This document shows, piece after piece, positions 53,267-63,149 of a stretch of DNA of 64,000 bases. The notes beneath the pieces were generated by a model, which was not told the DNA's origin, ran no database searches, and saw only the letters and a program-made list of their open reading frames with translations. Location: positions 124,001-188,000 of the forward strand of contig NZ_PZYY01000002.1 of NCBI RefSeq assembly GCF_003047265.1, read 5' to 3'. This stretch comes from Nocardioides terrigena (GTDB lineage Bacteria; Actinomycetota; Actinomycetes; Propionibacteriales; Nocardioidaceae). How positions within the stretch are numbered: the first letter of the stretch is position 1; each line of letters begins with the position of its first letter. A program made the position numbers and the translations under genes.

Positions 53267-54658
53267 ATGCCCACGACCCCCGCCTCGCCGTCCCTCGAGG
53301 CCGCCAACGTCGGTGCCATCTTCAAGGCGTACGACGTCCGCGGCATCGTCCCGGACCAGCTCGACGAGGAGCTCGCGCGAGCCACCGGTGCCGCCTTCGT
53401 CGAGGTCGTCGGTGCCCCGGTGATCGTGGTCGGGCACGACATGCGCCCCAGCTCGCCGGGCCTGGCCGGAGCCTTCGCCGCGGGCGCCACCGCGGCGGGT
53501 GCCGACGTCGTGATGATCGGGCTGGCGAGCACCGACCAGCTCTACTTCGCCTCGGGCCACCTCGGCCACGCGGGCGTCATGTTCACCGCCAGCCACAACC
53601 CCGCGGCGTACAACGGCATGAAGATGTGCCGCGCGGGGGCCGTGCCCATCGGCTCGGAGACGGGCCTCGCGGAGATCCGCGACAGCGTGGTGCGGGGCGG
53701 CCACCAGCCGGCGATCGCCACCGGCAGCATCACCGAGGAGGACGTCCTCGAGGCCTACGCCGCACACCTGCTGAGCCTGGCGCCCGTCGACGGCCGCCGG
53801 CTCAAGGTCGTGATCGATGCTGGCAGCGGGATGGCCGGCCTGACCGCGCCCGCGGTCTTCGACCGCATCGGGACGGACCTCATCGAGCTGGTGCCGATGT
53901 ACTTCGACCTCGACGGCACGTTCCCCCACCACGAGGCCAACCCCATCGAGCCGGCCAACCTCGTCGACCTCCAGGAGCGGGTGCTCGTCGAGCGGGCCGA
54001 CATCGGGCTGGCCTTCGACGGCGACGCCGACCGCTGCTTCCTCGTCGACGAGGAAGGCCGGGCGGTCTCGCCCTCCACGCTCACCGCGCTCATCGCCTCG
54101 CGCGAGCTCCTTAAGGAGCCGGGCGCGACGATCATCCACAACCTGATCACCAGCCGGGCCGTGCCCGAGATCGTCACCGACCTCGGCGGCGCCCCCGTGC
54201 GCACCCGCGTCGGCCACTCCTACATCAAGGCGACGATGGCCGAGACCGGGGCGATCTTCGGCGGCGAGCACAGCGGCCACTTCTACTTCCGCGACTTCTG
54301 GCGCGCCGACTCGGGCATGCTCGCCGCCCTCCACGCGCTGGCCGCGCTGGCCGAGACCGAGCAGCCGCTCAGCGCCCTCCTCGCCGACTACGAGCGGTAC
54401 GTCGTCAGCGGCGAGATCAACTCCACCGTCGCCGACCAGGCGGCCGTGGTCGCGACGATCGAGGCGGCGTACGCCGACCACGCGGGCGTCAGCACCGACC
54501 ACCTCGACGGGCTGACGGTCACCCACGACGACTGGTGGTTCAACGTCCGCCCGTCCAACACCGAGCCGCTGCTGCGCCTCAACGCCGAAGGACGCGACCG
54601 CGCCACCATGGAGCGGATCCGCGACGAGGTCCTCACCACCATCAGGAGTGACGCGTGA
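53267..54658 (+). CDS. manB: Phosphomannomutase/phosphoglucomutase
   Basis: 463 residues of the alpha-D-phosphohexomutase family. The phosphoserine loop is [16 protein letters not shown] with Ser 109; the magnesium loop is [17 protein letters not shown]; the sugar loop is [19 protein letters not shown]; the phosphate loop is [15 protein letters not shown]. It interconverts mannose-6-P and mannose-1-P for ManC at 43453. TAGGCT at 53254-53259 is seven bases before ATG 53267 (leaderless). GTGA overlap with the following small gene. Confidence 0.94.
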   Translation: MPTTPASPSLEAANVGAIFKAYDVRGIVPDQLDEELARATGAAFVEVVGAPVIVVGHDMRPSSPGLAGAFAAGATAAGADVVMIGLASTDQLYFASGHLGHAGVMFTASHNPAAYNGMKMCRAGAVPIGSETGLAEIRDSVVRGGHQPAIATGSITEEDVLEAYAAHLLSLAPVDGRRLKVVIDAGSGMAGLTAPAVFDRIGTDLIELVPMYFDLDGTFPHHEANPIEPANLVDLQERVLVERADIGLAFDGDADRCFLVDEEGRAVSPSTLTALIASRELLKEPGATIIHNLITSRAVPEIVTDLGGAPVRTRVGHSYIKATMAETGAIFGGEHSGHFYFRDFWRADSGMLAALHALAALAETEQPLSALLADYERYVVSGEINSTVADQAAVVATIEAAYADHAGVSTDHLDGLTVTHDDWWFNVRPSNTEPLLRLNAEGRDRATMERIRDEVLTTIRSDA

Positions 54659-54819
54659 ACATCGATCCCCAGCTGCTCAAGATCATCGTCTGCCCCGACT
54701 GCCACGGCGACCTCCGCGAGGAGGCCGACGAGCTGGTGTGCACCGCGTGCGGCCTGGCCTACCCGGTCAAGGACGACATCCCGGTGCTGCTGGTCGACGA
54801 GGCACGCAAGCCGGCCTGA
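54655..54819 (+). CDS. Trm112-family small zinc protein
   Basis: 54 residues: [18 protein letters not shown], then [20 protein letters not shown]. The two CxxC pairs (Cys 13, 16, 29, 32) form the Trm112 zinc ribbon. In other organisms such proteins activate methyltransferases; in actinobacteria this short form sits between the phosphomannomutase and SIS-domain genes, as here. It starts at GTG 54655 overlapping the mutase stop, so translation is coupled. Confidence 0.9.
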   Translation: MNIDPQLLKIIVCPDCHGDLREEADELVCTACGLAYPVKDDIPVLLVDEARKPA

Positions 54820-54823
54820 CGTC

Positions 54824-55864
54824 ATGGTGACGTGGTTCGACGAGGCCAGGCTCGACGACGAGCGGGTGCTGGGCGCCCACGACGTGGCGTTGCGAGCGCT
54901 CGCCGAGAGCGGCGCCCGGGTCCGCCGCGAGTCCCACGACGCCTCGGCCGCCACGGCCGAGGCGATCGCCGGCCAGCAGGGCCTCGACCAGCCCCGCGCG
55001 GTCATCGCCGCGGGCCCCGACTCGAGGCTGCTGCGTGCCGTGCTCGAGCCCTGGTGCCCGGTGCCCTTCGTGGCCTGGCCCGGACCGGCGCTGCCCGGGT
55101 GGGCGGGGAGCCTCGACCTGGTCGTGATGCTCGCCCCCGAGGGGTCCGACCGGAGCTCCGCGTCCGCGGTCGCGGAGGCCGTACGCCGCGGCTGCCAGGT
55201 CGTCGTCGCCTGCCCGCCGACCTCGCTGGTCGCCGAGCACGCCGCCGGTCGCTACACGACGGTGCTGCCCACGGTCACCGGCGACCAGCTCGCCACCGCC
55301 GTCGTGATGCTCGACTACCTCGCCCAGGTGCGCCTCGGGCCCCGGGCCGACGCCGACAGCGTGGCGATCGCGCTCGACGCCGTCGCCCAGGAGTGCTCGC
55401 CCTTCCGGGACCTCTCCGTCAACCCGGCCAAGATGCTCGCCATCGCCCTCGCCGACACCAACCCGATCGTCTGGGGCGGGTCCGTGCTGGCCGCCCGCGC
55501 CGCGCGCCGGGTGGCCGAGTCCATCCGCCGGGCCTCCGGTCGCACCGCCCTGGCCGGTGACGCCGAGCACCTCGTCCCGGTGCTCGAGGCGGCCCGGCCC
55601 CGCGACGTCTTCGCCGACCCGTTCGCCGACGCCACCGACGCGCCCGCCGACCTGCGCCCGCTCCTGCTCGTGCTCGACGACGGTGCCGAGGACCCGGTGG
55701 TCCGCGAGCAGCGCGGCCGGCTCCAGGCCGCGGCCGCGCGCCGCGACGTACGCGTCGAGACGGTCAGCACGGACGCCGCGACAGAGGTGGCGCGGTACGC
55801 CTCCCTGGTCCTCCAGGGCACCTACGCCTCGGAGTACCTGCGGATCGGGTTCGTCGAGGACTGA
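54824..55864 (+). CDS. SIS-domain protein, phosphoglucose/phosphomannose isomerase-like
   Basis: 346 residues. Two weakly conserved SIS-type halves: the first has VMLAPEGSDRSSASAVAEAV, the second (about 205-300) VNPAKMLAIALADTNPIVWGG, RTALAGDAEHL and DVFADPFADATDAP, typical of the bacterial PGI/PMI C-terminal family. It is the neighbour that normally stands before manA in mycobacteria; manA itself is not in this window. Possible mannose-6-phosphate isomerase substitute, unproven. ATG 54824 lies four bases after the Trm112-like stop. Confidence 0.8.
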   Translation: MVTWFDEARLDDERVLGAHDVALRALAESGARVRRESHDASAATAEAIAGQQGLDQPRAVIAAGPDSRLLRAVLEPWCPVPFVAWPGPALPGWAGSLDLVVMLAPEGSDRSSASAVAEAVRRGCQVVVACPPTSLVAEHAAGRYTTVLPTVTGDQLATAVVMLDYLAQVRLGPRADADSVAIALDAVAQECSPFRDLSVNPAKMLAIALADTNPIVWGGSVLAARAARRVAESIRRASGRTALAGDAEHLVPVLEAARPRDVFADPFADATDAPADLRPLLLVLDDGAEDPVVREQRGRLQAAAARRDVRVETVSTDAATEVARYASLVLQGTYASEYLRIGFVED

Positions 55865-55976
55865 GTCGAGGACCGATCCGCGCGGCCGGACACCCGAGGG
55901 GAGGGGGGCGCGTTTGAATCGTCGGCCCTCGCCTGCCACGGTGGAGGAGTCCCTGACCTCATCGGAAGGAGAGCAC

Positions 55977-56261
55977 ATGCTCACCCTCACCGAGAACGCC
56001 AGCACCATCGTCCGCGAGATCACCACCCAGGCCAGCGGGGCCGACGAAGCCGGTCTGCGCATCGCCCTCGAGGCGACGCCCGAGCCCGCCTTCGCGATCA
56101 GCGCCACCGACGGCCCCCAGCCGGGGGACGCGACGCTCGAGCAGGACGGCGCCACCGTCTACCTCGACGCCGGAGCCGCCACCGAGCTCGACGACAAGGT
56201 GCTGGACGCCAGCATCGACCCGCAGGGCGGCGTGGAGTTCGCGCTCGGCCTCCAGGGCTGA
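55977..56261 (+). CDS. HesB/IscA-like protein without cysteines
   Basis: 94 residues with an A-type iron-sulfur carrier fold pattern (LTLTENASTIVREI, GLRIALEATPEPAFAI, VYLDAGAATELDDKVLDASI, DPQGGVEFALG), but no Cys at all, where IscA needs three (one mid-chain and a C-terminal CxC). It therefore cannot bind an Fe-S cluster in the usual way. GGAAGGAG lies before ATG 55977. It is known as a common Cys-free actinobacterial variant; its function is unknown. A UUCG hairpin terminator follows. Confidence 0.8.
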   Translation: MLTLTENASTIVREITTQASGADEAGLRIALEATPEPAFAISATDGPQPGDATLEQDGATVYLDAGAATELDDKVLDASIDPQGGVEFALGLQG

Positions 56262-56283
56262 CGCAGCACCGCACCACGTCCAC

Positions 56284-56315
56284 GAGGGCGGCCGGGATTC
56301 GTCCCGGCCGCCCTC
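56284..56315 (+). terminator. UUCG-tetraloop terminator after the HesB-like gene
   Basis: Perfect 14-bp stem GAGGGCGGCCGGGA / TCCCGGCCGCCCTC closed by TTCG, 22 bases after the stop. Confidence 0.8.
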
Positions 56316-56384
56316 GGTCGCGTGCAGGGGACGTCCACCGCGCGGATAGGCTTCGCCCGTGAACGACATGAGGGAGACCGCCTG

Positions 56385-57440
56385 ATGGCCGCAGGACTCT
56401 TCGCCCTGCTCGACGACGTGGCCGCGCTGGCCCGCGTCGCCGCGGCGTCCGTCGACGACATCGGTGCCGCGGCCGGCCGGGCGAGCGCCAAGGCCGCCGG
56501 CGTGGTCGTCGACGACACCGCCGTCACCCCGCAGTACCTCCACGGCTCCGCGGCCGAGCGCGAGCTGCCGATCATCAAGAAGATCGCGATCGGCTCGCTG
56601 CGCAACAAGCTCTTCTTCATCCTCCCGGCGGCGGTCCTGCTGGGACAGTTCCTCCCGCAGCTGCTGCCCGTGATCCTCATCTTCGGCGGTGGCTTCCTCG
56701 CCTACGAGGGCGCGCACAAGGTGTGGGAGAAGGTCAGCCACCACGACCCGCAGGCGGAGGCCGTCGAGGAGATCGCCGTGCAGGGGGAGTTCACCCCCGA
56801 GCACGAGGCGAAGACCGTCGCCGGCGCCATCCGCACCGACTTCATCCTGTCCGCCGAGATCATGGTGATCGCGCTCAAGGAGGTCGTCAGCTCCGACCCC
56901 GACGCGAGCATCTGGATGCGCGCGATCGTCCTCGCCGTCGTCGCCCTCATGATCACCGTGCTCGTCTACGGCGTGGTGGCGCTCATCGTGAAGATGGACG
57001 ACGTCGGCCTGCACCTCACCCAGAAGTCCTCCGCGCTCGCCCAGAAGGTCGGCGCCGGGCTCGTGGGCGCCATGCCCAGGCTGCTGACCGCCATCTCGCT
57101 GATCGGCACCCTGGCCATGCTGTGGGTCGGTGGCCACATCTTCCTCGTCAGCCTCTACGAGATCGGCGGCACCGACGGCCTCCTCGAGGGCACCTGGCTC
57201 GGCGACGTCCTGCACGCGCCGTACGACGTCATCCACCACTGGGAGGAGGCCGTCCACGACGCCATCGGTGGAGCCCTCGGCAGCTTCGCCGGGTGGCTGG
57301 TCAACACGCTCGCCTCGGCGGTCGTGGGCCTGCTCGTCGGTGGGCTCGTCCTCGCGGTCCTGCACGCCTTCGGCATCGGTGGCGGGCACGGCTCGGAGAC
57401 CCACGAGGAGACCCCGGCCGAGGATTCTCCGAATCTGTGA
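56385..57440 (+). CDS. DUF808 membrane protein (YedI-like)
   Basis: 351 residues with about seven hydrophobic segments: [61 protein letters not shown] and a final [20 protein letters not shown]. The N-terminus [20 protein letters not shown] and [12 protein letters not shown] are DUF808 hallmarks. A soluble insert between the second and third segments contains [20 protein letters not shown]. Function unknown. ATG 56385; GGGAGA upstream. Confidence 0.9.
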   Translation: MAAGLFALLDDVAALARVAAASVDDIGAAAGRASAKAAGVVVDDTAVTPQYLHGSAAERELPIIKKIAIGSLRNKLFFILPAAVLLGQFLPQLLPVILIFGGGFLAYEGAHKVWEKVSHHDPQAEAVEEIAVQGEFTPEHEAKTVAGAIRTDFILSAEIMVIALKEVVSSDPDASIWMRAIVLAVVALMITVLVYGVVALIVKMDDVGLHLTQKSSALAQKVGAGLVGAMPRLLTAISLIGTLAMLWVGGHIFLVSLYEIGGTDGLLEGTWLGDVLHAPYDVIHHWEEAVHDAIGGALGSFAGWLVNTLASAVVGLLVGGLVLAVLHAFGIGGGHGSETHEETPAEDSPNL

Positions 57441-57534
57441 GCCCAGTCCTACGCTTCTGAGGTCCGCGCGGGAGATCCCGACGGTGCACAGATGTGCGGC
57501 GCAGACACGCTCCACAGACTTCAGGAGACAACTG

Positions 57535-58992
57535 ATGGACTTCAAGGTCGCCGACCTCAGCCTGGCCGAGTACGGCCGCAAGGAGATCGAGCTCGCCGAG
57601 CACGAGATGCCCGGCCTGATGGCCATGCGCGAGCGCTACGGCGCGGAGCAGCCCCTCGCGGGCGCCCGCATCGCCGGTTCGCTGCACATGACGATCCAGA
57701 CCGCCGTGCTCATCGAGACCCTCGTGGACCTCGGTGCCGACGTGCGCTGGGCCACCTGCAACATCTTCTCCACCCAGGACCACGCGGCCGCTGCCGTCGT
57801 CGTGGGTCGCGACGGCACCGTCGACGACCCCCGGGGCACGCCCGTCTTCGCCTGGAAGGGCGAGTCGCTGGCCGAGTACTGGGACGAGGCCGAGAAGGTC
57901 TTCGCCTTCACTGATGAGCACGGTGCCGAGGGCGGCCCCAACGTCCTGCTCGACGACGGTGGCGACATCACGATGCTCCTGCACCTCGGCGTCGAGTTCG
58001 AGAAGACCGGCGTCGTGCCGTCGCAGGACAGCACCGACAACGAGGAGTTCAAGGAGGTGCTGCGCGTCCTGGCCCGCTCGGTCGCGACCAAGCCGCAGCA
58101 CTGGACCAACATCTCGAAGGACATCAAGGGCGTCTCCGAGGAGACCACCACCGGCGTCCTGCGCCTCTACGACCGGTTCCGCGAGGGCACGCTGCTCTTC
58201 CCGGCGATCAACGTCAACGACTCGGTCACCAAGTCCAAGTTCGACAACAAGTACGGCTGCCGCCACTCGCTGATCGACGGCCTCAACCGCGCCACCGACG
58301 TGATGATCGGCGGCAAGGTCGCCGTCGTGTGCGGCTACGGCGACGTCGGCAAGGGCTCCGCGGAGTCGCTGCGCGGCCAGGGTGCCCGCGTCATCGTCAC
58401 CGAGATCGACCCGATCTGCGCGCTGCAGGCGGCCATGGACGGCTACGAGGTCAAGCGCCTCGAGTCCGTCGTCGAGACCGCCGACATCTTCATCACCACG
58501 ACCGGCAACTTCGACATCATCACGGTCGAGCACTTCCACAAGATGAAGCACCAGGCCATCGTCGGCAACATCGGTCACTTCGACAACGAGATCAACATGG
58601 CGGGCCTGGCCAAGATCCCCGGCATCGTCAAGGACGAGATCAAGCCGCAGGTCCACCAGTGGATCTTCCCGGCGACCGAGGACAAGCCCAGCAAGAAGGT
58701 CATCGTCCTGTCCGAGGGACGCCTGCTCAACCTCGGCAACGCGACCGGCCACCCGTCGTTCGTCATGTCGAACTCCTTCACCAACCAGGTGCTGGCGCAG
58801 ATCGAGCTCTTCACCAAGGCCGACGAGTACGACCTCGGTGTGCACGTGCTGCCCAAGCACCTCGACGAGGAGGTGGCTCGCCTGCACCTCGACGCCCTCG
58901 GCGTCGAGCTCACCGAGCTCACCAAGGAGCAGGCCGCCTACCTCGGCGTCGACATCGCTGGCCCGTTCAAGTCCGACCACTACCGTTACTGA
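57535..58992 (+). CDS. sahH: S-adenosylhomocysteine hydrolase
   Basis: 485-residue NAD-dependent enzyme that splits SAH to adenosine and homocysteine and so keeps methyl transfer running. Conserved blocks: [47 protein letters not shown], the NAD site [24 protein letters not shown] and the C-terminal DHYRY. CAGGAGA precedes ATG 57535. MtrA starts 15 bases after the stop, the same order as in mycobacteria. No SAH riboswitch is apparent in the leader. Confidence 0.97.
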   Translation: MDFKVADLSLAEYGRKEIELAEHEMPGLMAMRERYGAEQPLAGARIAGSLHMTIQTAVLIETLVDLGADVRWATCNIFSTQDHAAAAVVVGRDGTVDDPRGTPVFAWKGESLAEYWDEAEKVFAFTDEHGAEGGPNVLLDDGGDITMLLHLGVEFEKTGVVPSQDSTDNEEFKEVLRVLARSVATKPQHWTNISKDIKGVSEETTTGVLRLYDRFREGTLLFPAINVNDSVTKSKFDNKYGCRHSLIDGLNRATDVMIGGKVAVVCGYGDVGKGSAESLRGQGARVIVTEIDPICALQAAMDGYEVKRLESVVETADIFITTTGNFDIITVEHFHKMKHQAIVGNIGHFDNEINMAGLAKIPGIVKDEIKPQVHQWIFPATEDKPSKKVIVLSEGRLLNLGNATGHPSFVMSNSFTNQVLAQIELFTKADEYDLGVHVLPKHLDEEVARLHLDALGVELTELTKEQAAYLGVDIAGPFKSDHYRY

Positions 58993-59007
58993 GGCAGACT
59001 TGGCGGC

Positions 59008-59709
59008 ATGACACCACCTGCAGAGCATCCCACCAGGGGCAGCATCCTGGTCGTCGACGACGACTCGTCCCTGGCGGAGATGCTCTCGCTGGTGCTGCGG
59101 CAGGAGGGGTTCGAGAGCCAGGTCGTCGGTCGCGGTGACGAGGCCCTCGAGGCCTTCCGCAGCTTCCGCCCCGACCTGGTCCTCCTCGACCTCATGCTGC
59201 CCGGCAAGGACGGCATCGACGTCTGCAAGGAGATCCGCGCCGAGTCGGGCGTGCCGATCGTCATGCTGACCGCCAAGGGCGACACCGTCGACGTGGTCGT
59301 CGGCCTCGAGTCCGGGGCCGACGACTACATCGTCAAGCCGTTCAAGCCCAAGGAGCTCATCGCCCGCATCCGGGCACGCGTACGCCGCTCCGACGCGCCG
59401 ACCTCCGAGGCGCTCACCATCGGCGACCTGGCCATCGACGTGTCGGGCCACTCGGTGACCCGGGCGGGTGCGGCGGTCAACCTCACCCCCCTCGAGTTCG
59501 ACCTGCTGGTGTGCCTCGCGCGCAAGCCGTGGCAGGTCTTCACCCGCGAGGTGCTGCTCGAGCAGGTCTGGGGCTACCGGCACAGCGCCGACACCCGGCT
59601 GGTCAACGTCCACGTGCAGCGGCTGCGTTCCAAGGTCGAGCACGACCCGGAGAACCCCGAGATCGTGGTGACCGTGCGCGGCGTGGGCTACAAGGCCGGC
59701 ACGGCGTAG
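59008..59709 (+). CDS. mtrA: Response regulator MtrA
   Basis: 233 residues. OmpR/PhoB family: receiver with acidic DD at 17-18, phospho-acceptor Asp 61 (LVLLDLMLPGKDG), Thr in MLTAKGD and Lys in DYIVKPFKPKEL; winged helix with LTPLEFDLLVCLARKPWQVF and DTRLVNVHVQRLRSKVE. MtrA controls cell-wall metabolism, division and antibiotic genes with MtrB. CAGACT at 58995-59000 lies seven bases before the ATG, so a leaderless message is likely besides read-through from sahH. Confidence 0.96.
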   Translation: MTPPAEHPTRGSILVVDDDSSLAEMLSLVLRQEGFESQVVGRGDEALEAFRSFRPDLVLLDLMLPGKDGIDVCKEIRAESGVPIVMLTAKGDTVDVVVGLESGADDYIVKPFKPKELIARIRARVRRSDAPTSEALTIGDLAIDVSGHSVTRAGAAVNLTPLEFDLLVCLARKPWQVFTREVLLEQVWGYRHSADTRLVNVHVQRLRSKVEHDPENPEIVVTVRGVGYKAGTA

Positions 59710-59728
59710 GCCGGGTCGTCCTGCACCC

Positions 59729-61360
59729 ATGTCCACCCTCTCCCCGCCCCCGGGGCTGCAACAGACGATCGACCGACTGTCGTACGCCGTGCGCCGCGCG
59801 CTGACCTTCTGGCGACGCTCGGTCCAGGCGCGCGTGGTCGCGTCCACGGTGCTGCTGTCCGCGCTGGTCGTGAGCATCGTGGGCTGGATCCTCATCCAGC
59901 AGACCCGGGACGGCCTCCTGGACAACCGGGTCGACCAGGTCGTCGCCGAGGTGGAGAACGAGACGGCCCAGACCCGCGAGCAGCTCGCGGCCGCGTCGGG
60001 CACCGACACCAACGAGGCCGGCCAGCGCGAGGACGTGGTCGAGCCGCTCATCTCCCGCGGTGCCGCCCGGGGCTTCGCGGTGGTGCTCTCGCCCTCGGTC
60101 GGGACCGGCAGCCGGCTCGCCGACGGTGGCGCGCAGTTCACCCAGGGCCTCGACACCAGCAGCGTCCCCGAGAGCCTGCAGCAGCACTTCGACGAGCCCG
60201 CCGCGACAGCCTGGACCTACACCGACATCACCACCACCCGGCCCATCTCGGGCCTGCCCGACGGTCCCGGCGTGGTGGTGGGCAGCCAGGTGACGCTGCC
60301 GGCCGACAACCACACCTACACGCTCTACTACATCTACTCGCTCGACGAGGAGCGCGAGACGATGGCGCTCGTCACCCGGGCGCTCCTCACGGCGGGCGCG
60401 CTGCTGCTGCTGCTCGTCGCCGGCCTCGCCTGGCTGGTGGCCCGCCAGGTGGTCACCCCGATCCGGATGGCCCGCCGGGTCGCCGAGCGGCTGGCCGCCG
60501 GCCAGCTCCAGGAGCGGCTGAGGGTGAGCGGCGAGGACGACCTGGCGCGTCTCGCGACGTCGTTCAACCAGATGGCCTCCAACCTCCAGCGCCAGATCCG
60601 CCAGCTCGAGGAGCTGAGCCGTCTCCAGCGCCGCTTCGTCTCGGACGTCTCCCACGAGCTGCGGACGCCCCTCACGACCGTGCGGATGGCCGGGGACGTC
60701 CTCCACGACGCCCGGGCCAGCTTCGACCCCGTCACCGCGCGGGCCGCCGAGCTGCTCCAGCTCGAGCTGGACCGGTTCGAGACGCTGCTCGCCGACCTGC
60801 TCGAGATCAGCCGGTTCGACGCCGGCGCCGCCGTCCTCGAGGCCGAGGACGTCGACCTCGTCGACGTGGCCCGCCAGGTCGTCGACATGACCCGCGCCCT
60901 GGCCGACCAGCGCCACACCCAGGTGGTCGTCGAGGAGCCCGGGCACGCGTGCCTCACCGAGGCGGACCCCCGCCGGGTCGAGCGGATCGTGCGCAACCTC
61001 GTCACCAACGCGATCGACCACGCCGAGGGTCGCCCCATCCGCCTGCTGGTGGCCGGCGACGAGCACTCCGCCGCGATTGCGGTGCGCGACCACGGCGTCG
61101 GCCTCGGGCCCGGTGAGTCGGCGATGGTCTTCAACCGCTTCTGGCGCGCGGACCCGGCCCGGGCCCGGACCAGCGGCGGCACCGGGCTGGGGCTGTCGAT
61201 CTCCCTCGAGGACGCCCACCTCCACGGCGGTTGGCTCCAGGCCTGGGGGCGACCGGGCGAGGGCGCCCAGTTCCGCCTCACCCTGCCGCGTCGGCTCTCC
61301 CAGCCGCTGCGCCACAGCCCGCTGCCCCTCGTGCCCACCGACACCCTGGAGTCGGCATGA
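59729..61360 (+). CDS. mtrB: Sensor histidine kinase MtrB
   Basis: 543 residues. First membrane segment about 36-57 (VVASTVLLSALVVSIVGWIL), an extracellular sensor of 150 residues, second segment about 213-234 (LLTAGALLLLLVAGLAWLVA), HAMP (TPIRMARRVAERLAAGQ), HisKA with FVSDVSHELRTPLTT and His 309, and HATPase with NLVTNAIDHAEG (N box), DHGVGLGP and SGGTGLGLSI. Partner of MtrA 19 bases upstream; its stop overlaps the lpqB start (ATGA). Confidence 0.96.
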   Translation: MSTLSPPPGLQQTIDRLSYAVRRALTFWRRSVQARVVASTVLLSALVVSIVGWILIQQTRDGLLDNRVDQVVAEVENETAQTREQLAAASGTDTNEAGQREDVVEPLISRGAARGFAVVLSPSVGTGSRLADGGAQFTQGLDTSSVPESLQQHFDEPAATAWTYTDITTTRPISGLPDGPGVVVGSQVTLPADNHTYTLYYIYSLDEERETMALVTRALLTAGALLLLLVAGLAWLVARQVVTPIRMARRVAERLAAGQLQERLRVSGEDDLARLATSFNQMASNLQRQIRQLEELSRLQRRFVSDVSHELRTPLTTVRMAGDVLHDARASFDPVTARAAELLQLELDRFETLLADLLEISRFDAGAAVLEAEDVDLVDVARQVVDMTRALADQRHTQVVVEEPGHACLTEADPRRVERIVRNLVTNAIDHAEGRPIRLLVAGDEHSAAIAVRDHGVGLGPGESAMVFNRFWRADPARARTSGGTGLGLSISLEDAHLHGGWLQAWGRPGEGAQFRLTLPRRLSQPLRHSPLPLVPTDTLESA

Positions 61361-63087
61361 AGCGCCCCGCCGCCCTGACGGGCGTGCTCGCCGTCGTGCT
61401 CGCCCTGTCGGCCTGCGCGCGGATGCCGACCGACGGCCCGGTCACCGAGGTGCAGACCTCGACGGTGACCGCGCCCCGGGCCCCGTTCGACTTCGACCCC
61501 AAGCCGCCGCAGCCCGGCGAGTCGGCCTCCGAGATCGTCACCCACTTCCTCGAGGCCATGAAGGCCCGGCCGATCACCACCAGCGTCGCGCGGCAGTTCC
61601 TCAGCGAGGAGGCGCAGCGCGCCTGGCGGCCCGACGACGCGATCGTCACCTACGGCGAGATCGGCGACCCGGTCGGCGGGGACCTCACCGTCCAGGTGCC
61701 GATGGCCACCATCAACGAGTACGACGACCGTGGCGCCTGGCAGCGCTCGCGGGACGCCGTGACCCTCCAGCTCGGGCTGACCTCGGAGAACGGCCAGTGG
61801 CGCATCTCCGAGGTGCCCGACGCCCTGGTGGTCCCCGAGTCGTGGTTCGAGGACTCCTACCGGCGCGCCTCGCTCTACCTCTTCGACCCGACGACCACCA
61901 TCCTGGTGCCCGAGCCCGTCTACATCCCCGAGGGCGACCAGGTGGCCTCCTACCTGGTCCCGGGGCTGCTGCCGTCGGAGAGCATGGATCCGCGCATCGA
62001 GCGCACCTACTTCCCGGAGGGCTTCACCTCGGCCTTCTCCGTGCCGATCACGTCGGCGGGCATCGCCAGGGTCGCGCTCGACGGCGACCCGGCCGCGGTC
62101 GACGAGACCACGAGCCAGCTGATGCTCACCCAGCTGATCTGGACGCTTCGGCAGGAGCCCCGGATCCGCGCCGTCGAGCTCACCATCGGGGACCGCGAGC
62201 TCGGCCTGCCGGGCGGGGCCACCCAGGTGGACCTCGACGTCGGGAGCGCCTACGACCCGACCGGCGCGCAGTCCACCGGTGACGTCTTCGGGTTGGTCGA
62301 CGGCCGCCTCGTGCGCGGCACCGTGGCCTCGCTGCTCGCCACCACGGGACCCCTGGGCGTCGAGCGGCTCGGCGTCCGCTCCATCGGGGTCAACCTCGAG
62401 GGCACCCGGGTCGCCGGCATCTCCGGCGACGGGAGCAGCGTGATCGTCGCACCGGTCGACGACGAGGGTCCCGCCGAGCAGGTGGTCAGCGGCGCCAGCG
62501 ACCTGCTGGCGCCCGCGTGGGACTTCGCCGACCGGATGTGGCTGGTCGACCGCGCGGGCGGCCGGGCGCGCGTCCTGGTCGTCAACGGCGCCCAGGTGCG
62601 CGCCGTCCAGGTGCCGGGCGTGAGCGGCCGCGACGTCGAGCAGCTCCTCGTCTCGCGCGACGGCAGCCGCCTCGTGGCCGTGGTCTCCGGCAAGGACGGT
62701 GACCGGGTGGTCGCCGGCCGGGTCCTGCACGACGAGCGCGGCCGCGTGCTCGGCGCCACCCAGGCCCGCAAGCTCGCCTATGAGCCCGACGCCTCCGGCC
62801 AGGTCCGCGACATCACCTGGCGGACGCCGACCGCGGTGTCGGTGCTCTCCGACATCAATGAGGACCTCTCCCAGGTGCGCACGGTGTCCGTCGACGGTGC
62901 CCCCGGGGAGATCGTCACGTCCGGCTCCGGCCGCGTCCGGGGCGCGTTCCGCAGCCTGGTCGGGTCTCCCGTCGAGGGTGCCGAGGTCTACGCCGTCGCC
63001 GGCGAGGACGTCATCGACCTCACCGCCCCGTCGCGGCGGCTCGCTGCCCTGCCGTCCGGACTGACCTCGCTGACCTACGTCGGCTGA
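61357..63087 (+). CDS. lpqB: Lipoprotein LpqB with GerMN domain
   Basis: 576 residues. Signal peptide with lipobox LSAC (Cys 20). GerMN domain about 200-320 (YFPEGFTSAFSVPITSAG, MLTQLIWTLRQEPRIRAVEL), then a beta-propeller-like C-terminal half (SIGVNLEGTRVAGISGDGSS, LVSRDGSRLVAVVSG). In actinobacteria LpqB binds the extracellular part of MtrB and modulates its signal. The ATG overlaps the mtrB stop, giving the conserved mtrA-mtrB-lpqB operon. Confidence 0.95.
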   Translation: MKRPAALTGVLAVVLALSACARMPTDGPVTEVQTSTVTAPRAPFDFDPKPPQPGESASEIVTHFLEAMKARPITTSVARQFLSEEAQRAWRPDDAIVTYGEIGDPVGGDLTVQVPMATINEYDDRGAWQRSRDAVTLQLGLTSENGQWRISEVPDALVVPESWFEDSYRRASLYLFDPTTTILVPEPVYIPEGDQVASYLVPGLLPSESMDPRIERTYFPEGFTSAFSVPITSAGIARVALDGDPAAVDETTSQLMLTQLIWTLRQEPRIRAVELTIGDRELGLPGGATQVDLDVGSAYDPTGAQSTGDVFGLVDGRLVRGTVASLLATTGPLGVERLGVRSIGVNLEGTRVAGISGDGSSVIVAPVDDEGPAEQVVSGASDLLAPAWDFADRMWLVDRAGGRARVLVVNGAQVRAVQVPGVSGRDVEQLLVSRDGSRLVAVVSGKDGDRVVAGRVLHDERGRVLGATQARKLAYEPDASGQVRDITWRTPTAVSVLSDINEDLSQVRTVSVDGAPGEIVTSGSGRVRGAFRSLVGSPVEGAEVYAVAGEDVIDLTAPSRRLAALPSGLTSLTYVG

Positions 63088-63149
63088 GCCCCTCCACAGC
63101 CGGGCGGACGACCCTCGACGCCGGGCCGCCGCGCTGGTGCGATGGACCC

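Noticed and set aside
57441..57534. Possible SAH riboswitch in front of sahH
   Set aside because: The leader is short and lacks the conserved GAGGAGCGCUGC-type core; only weak pairing was seen.
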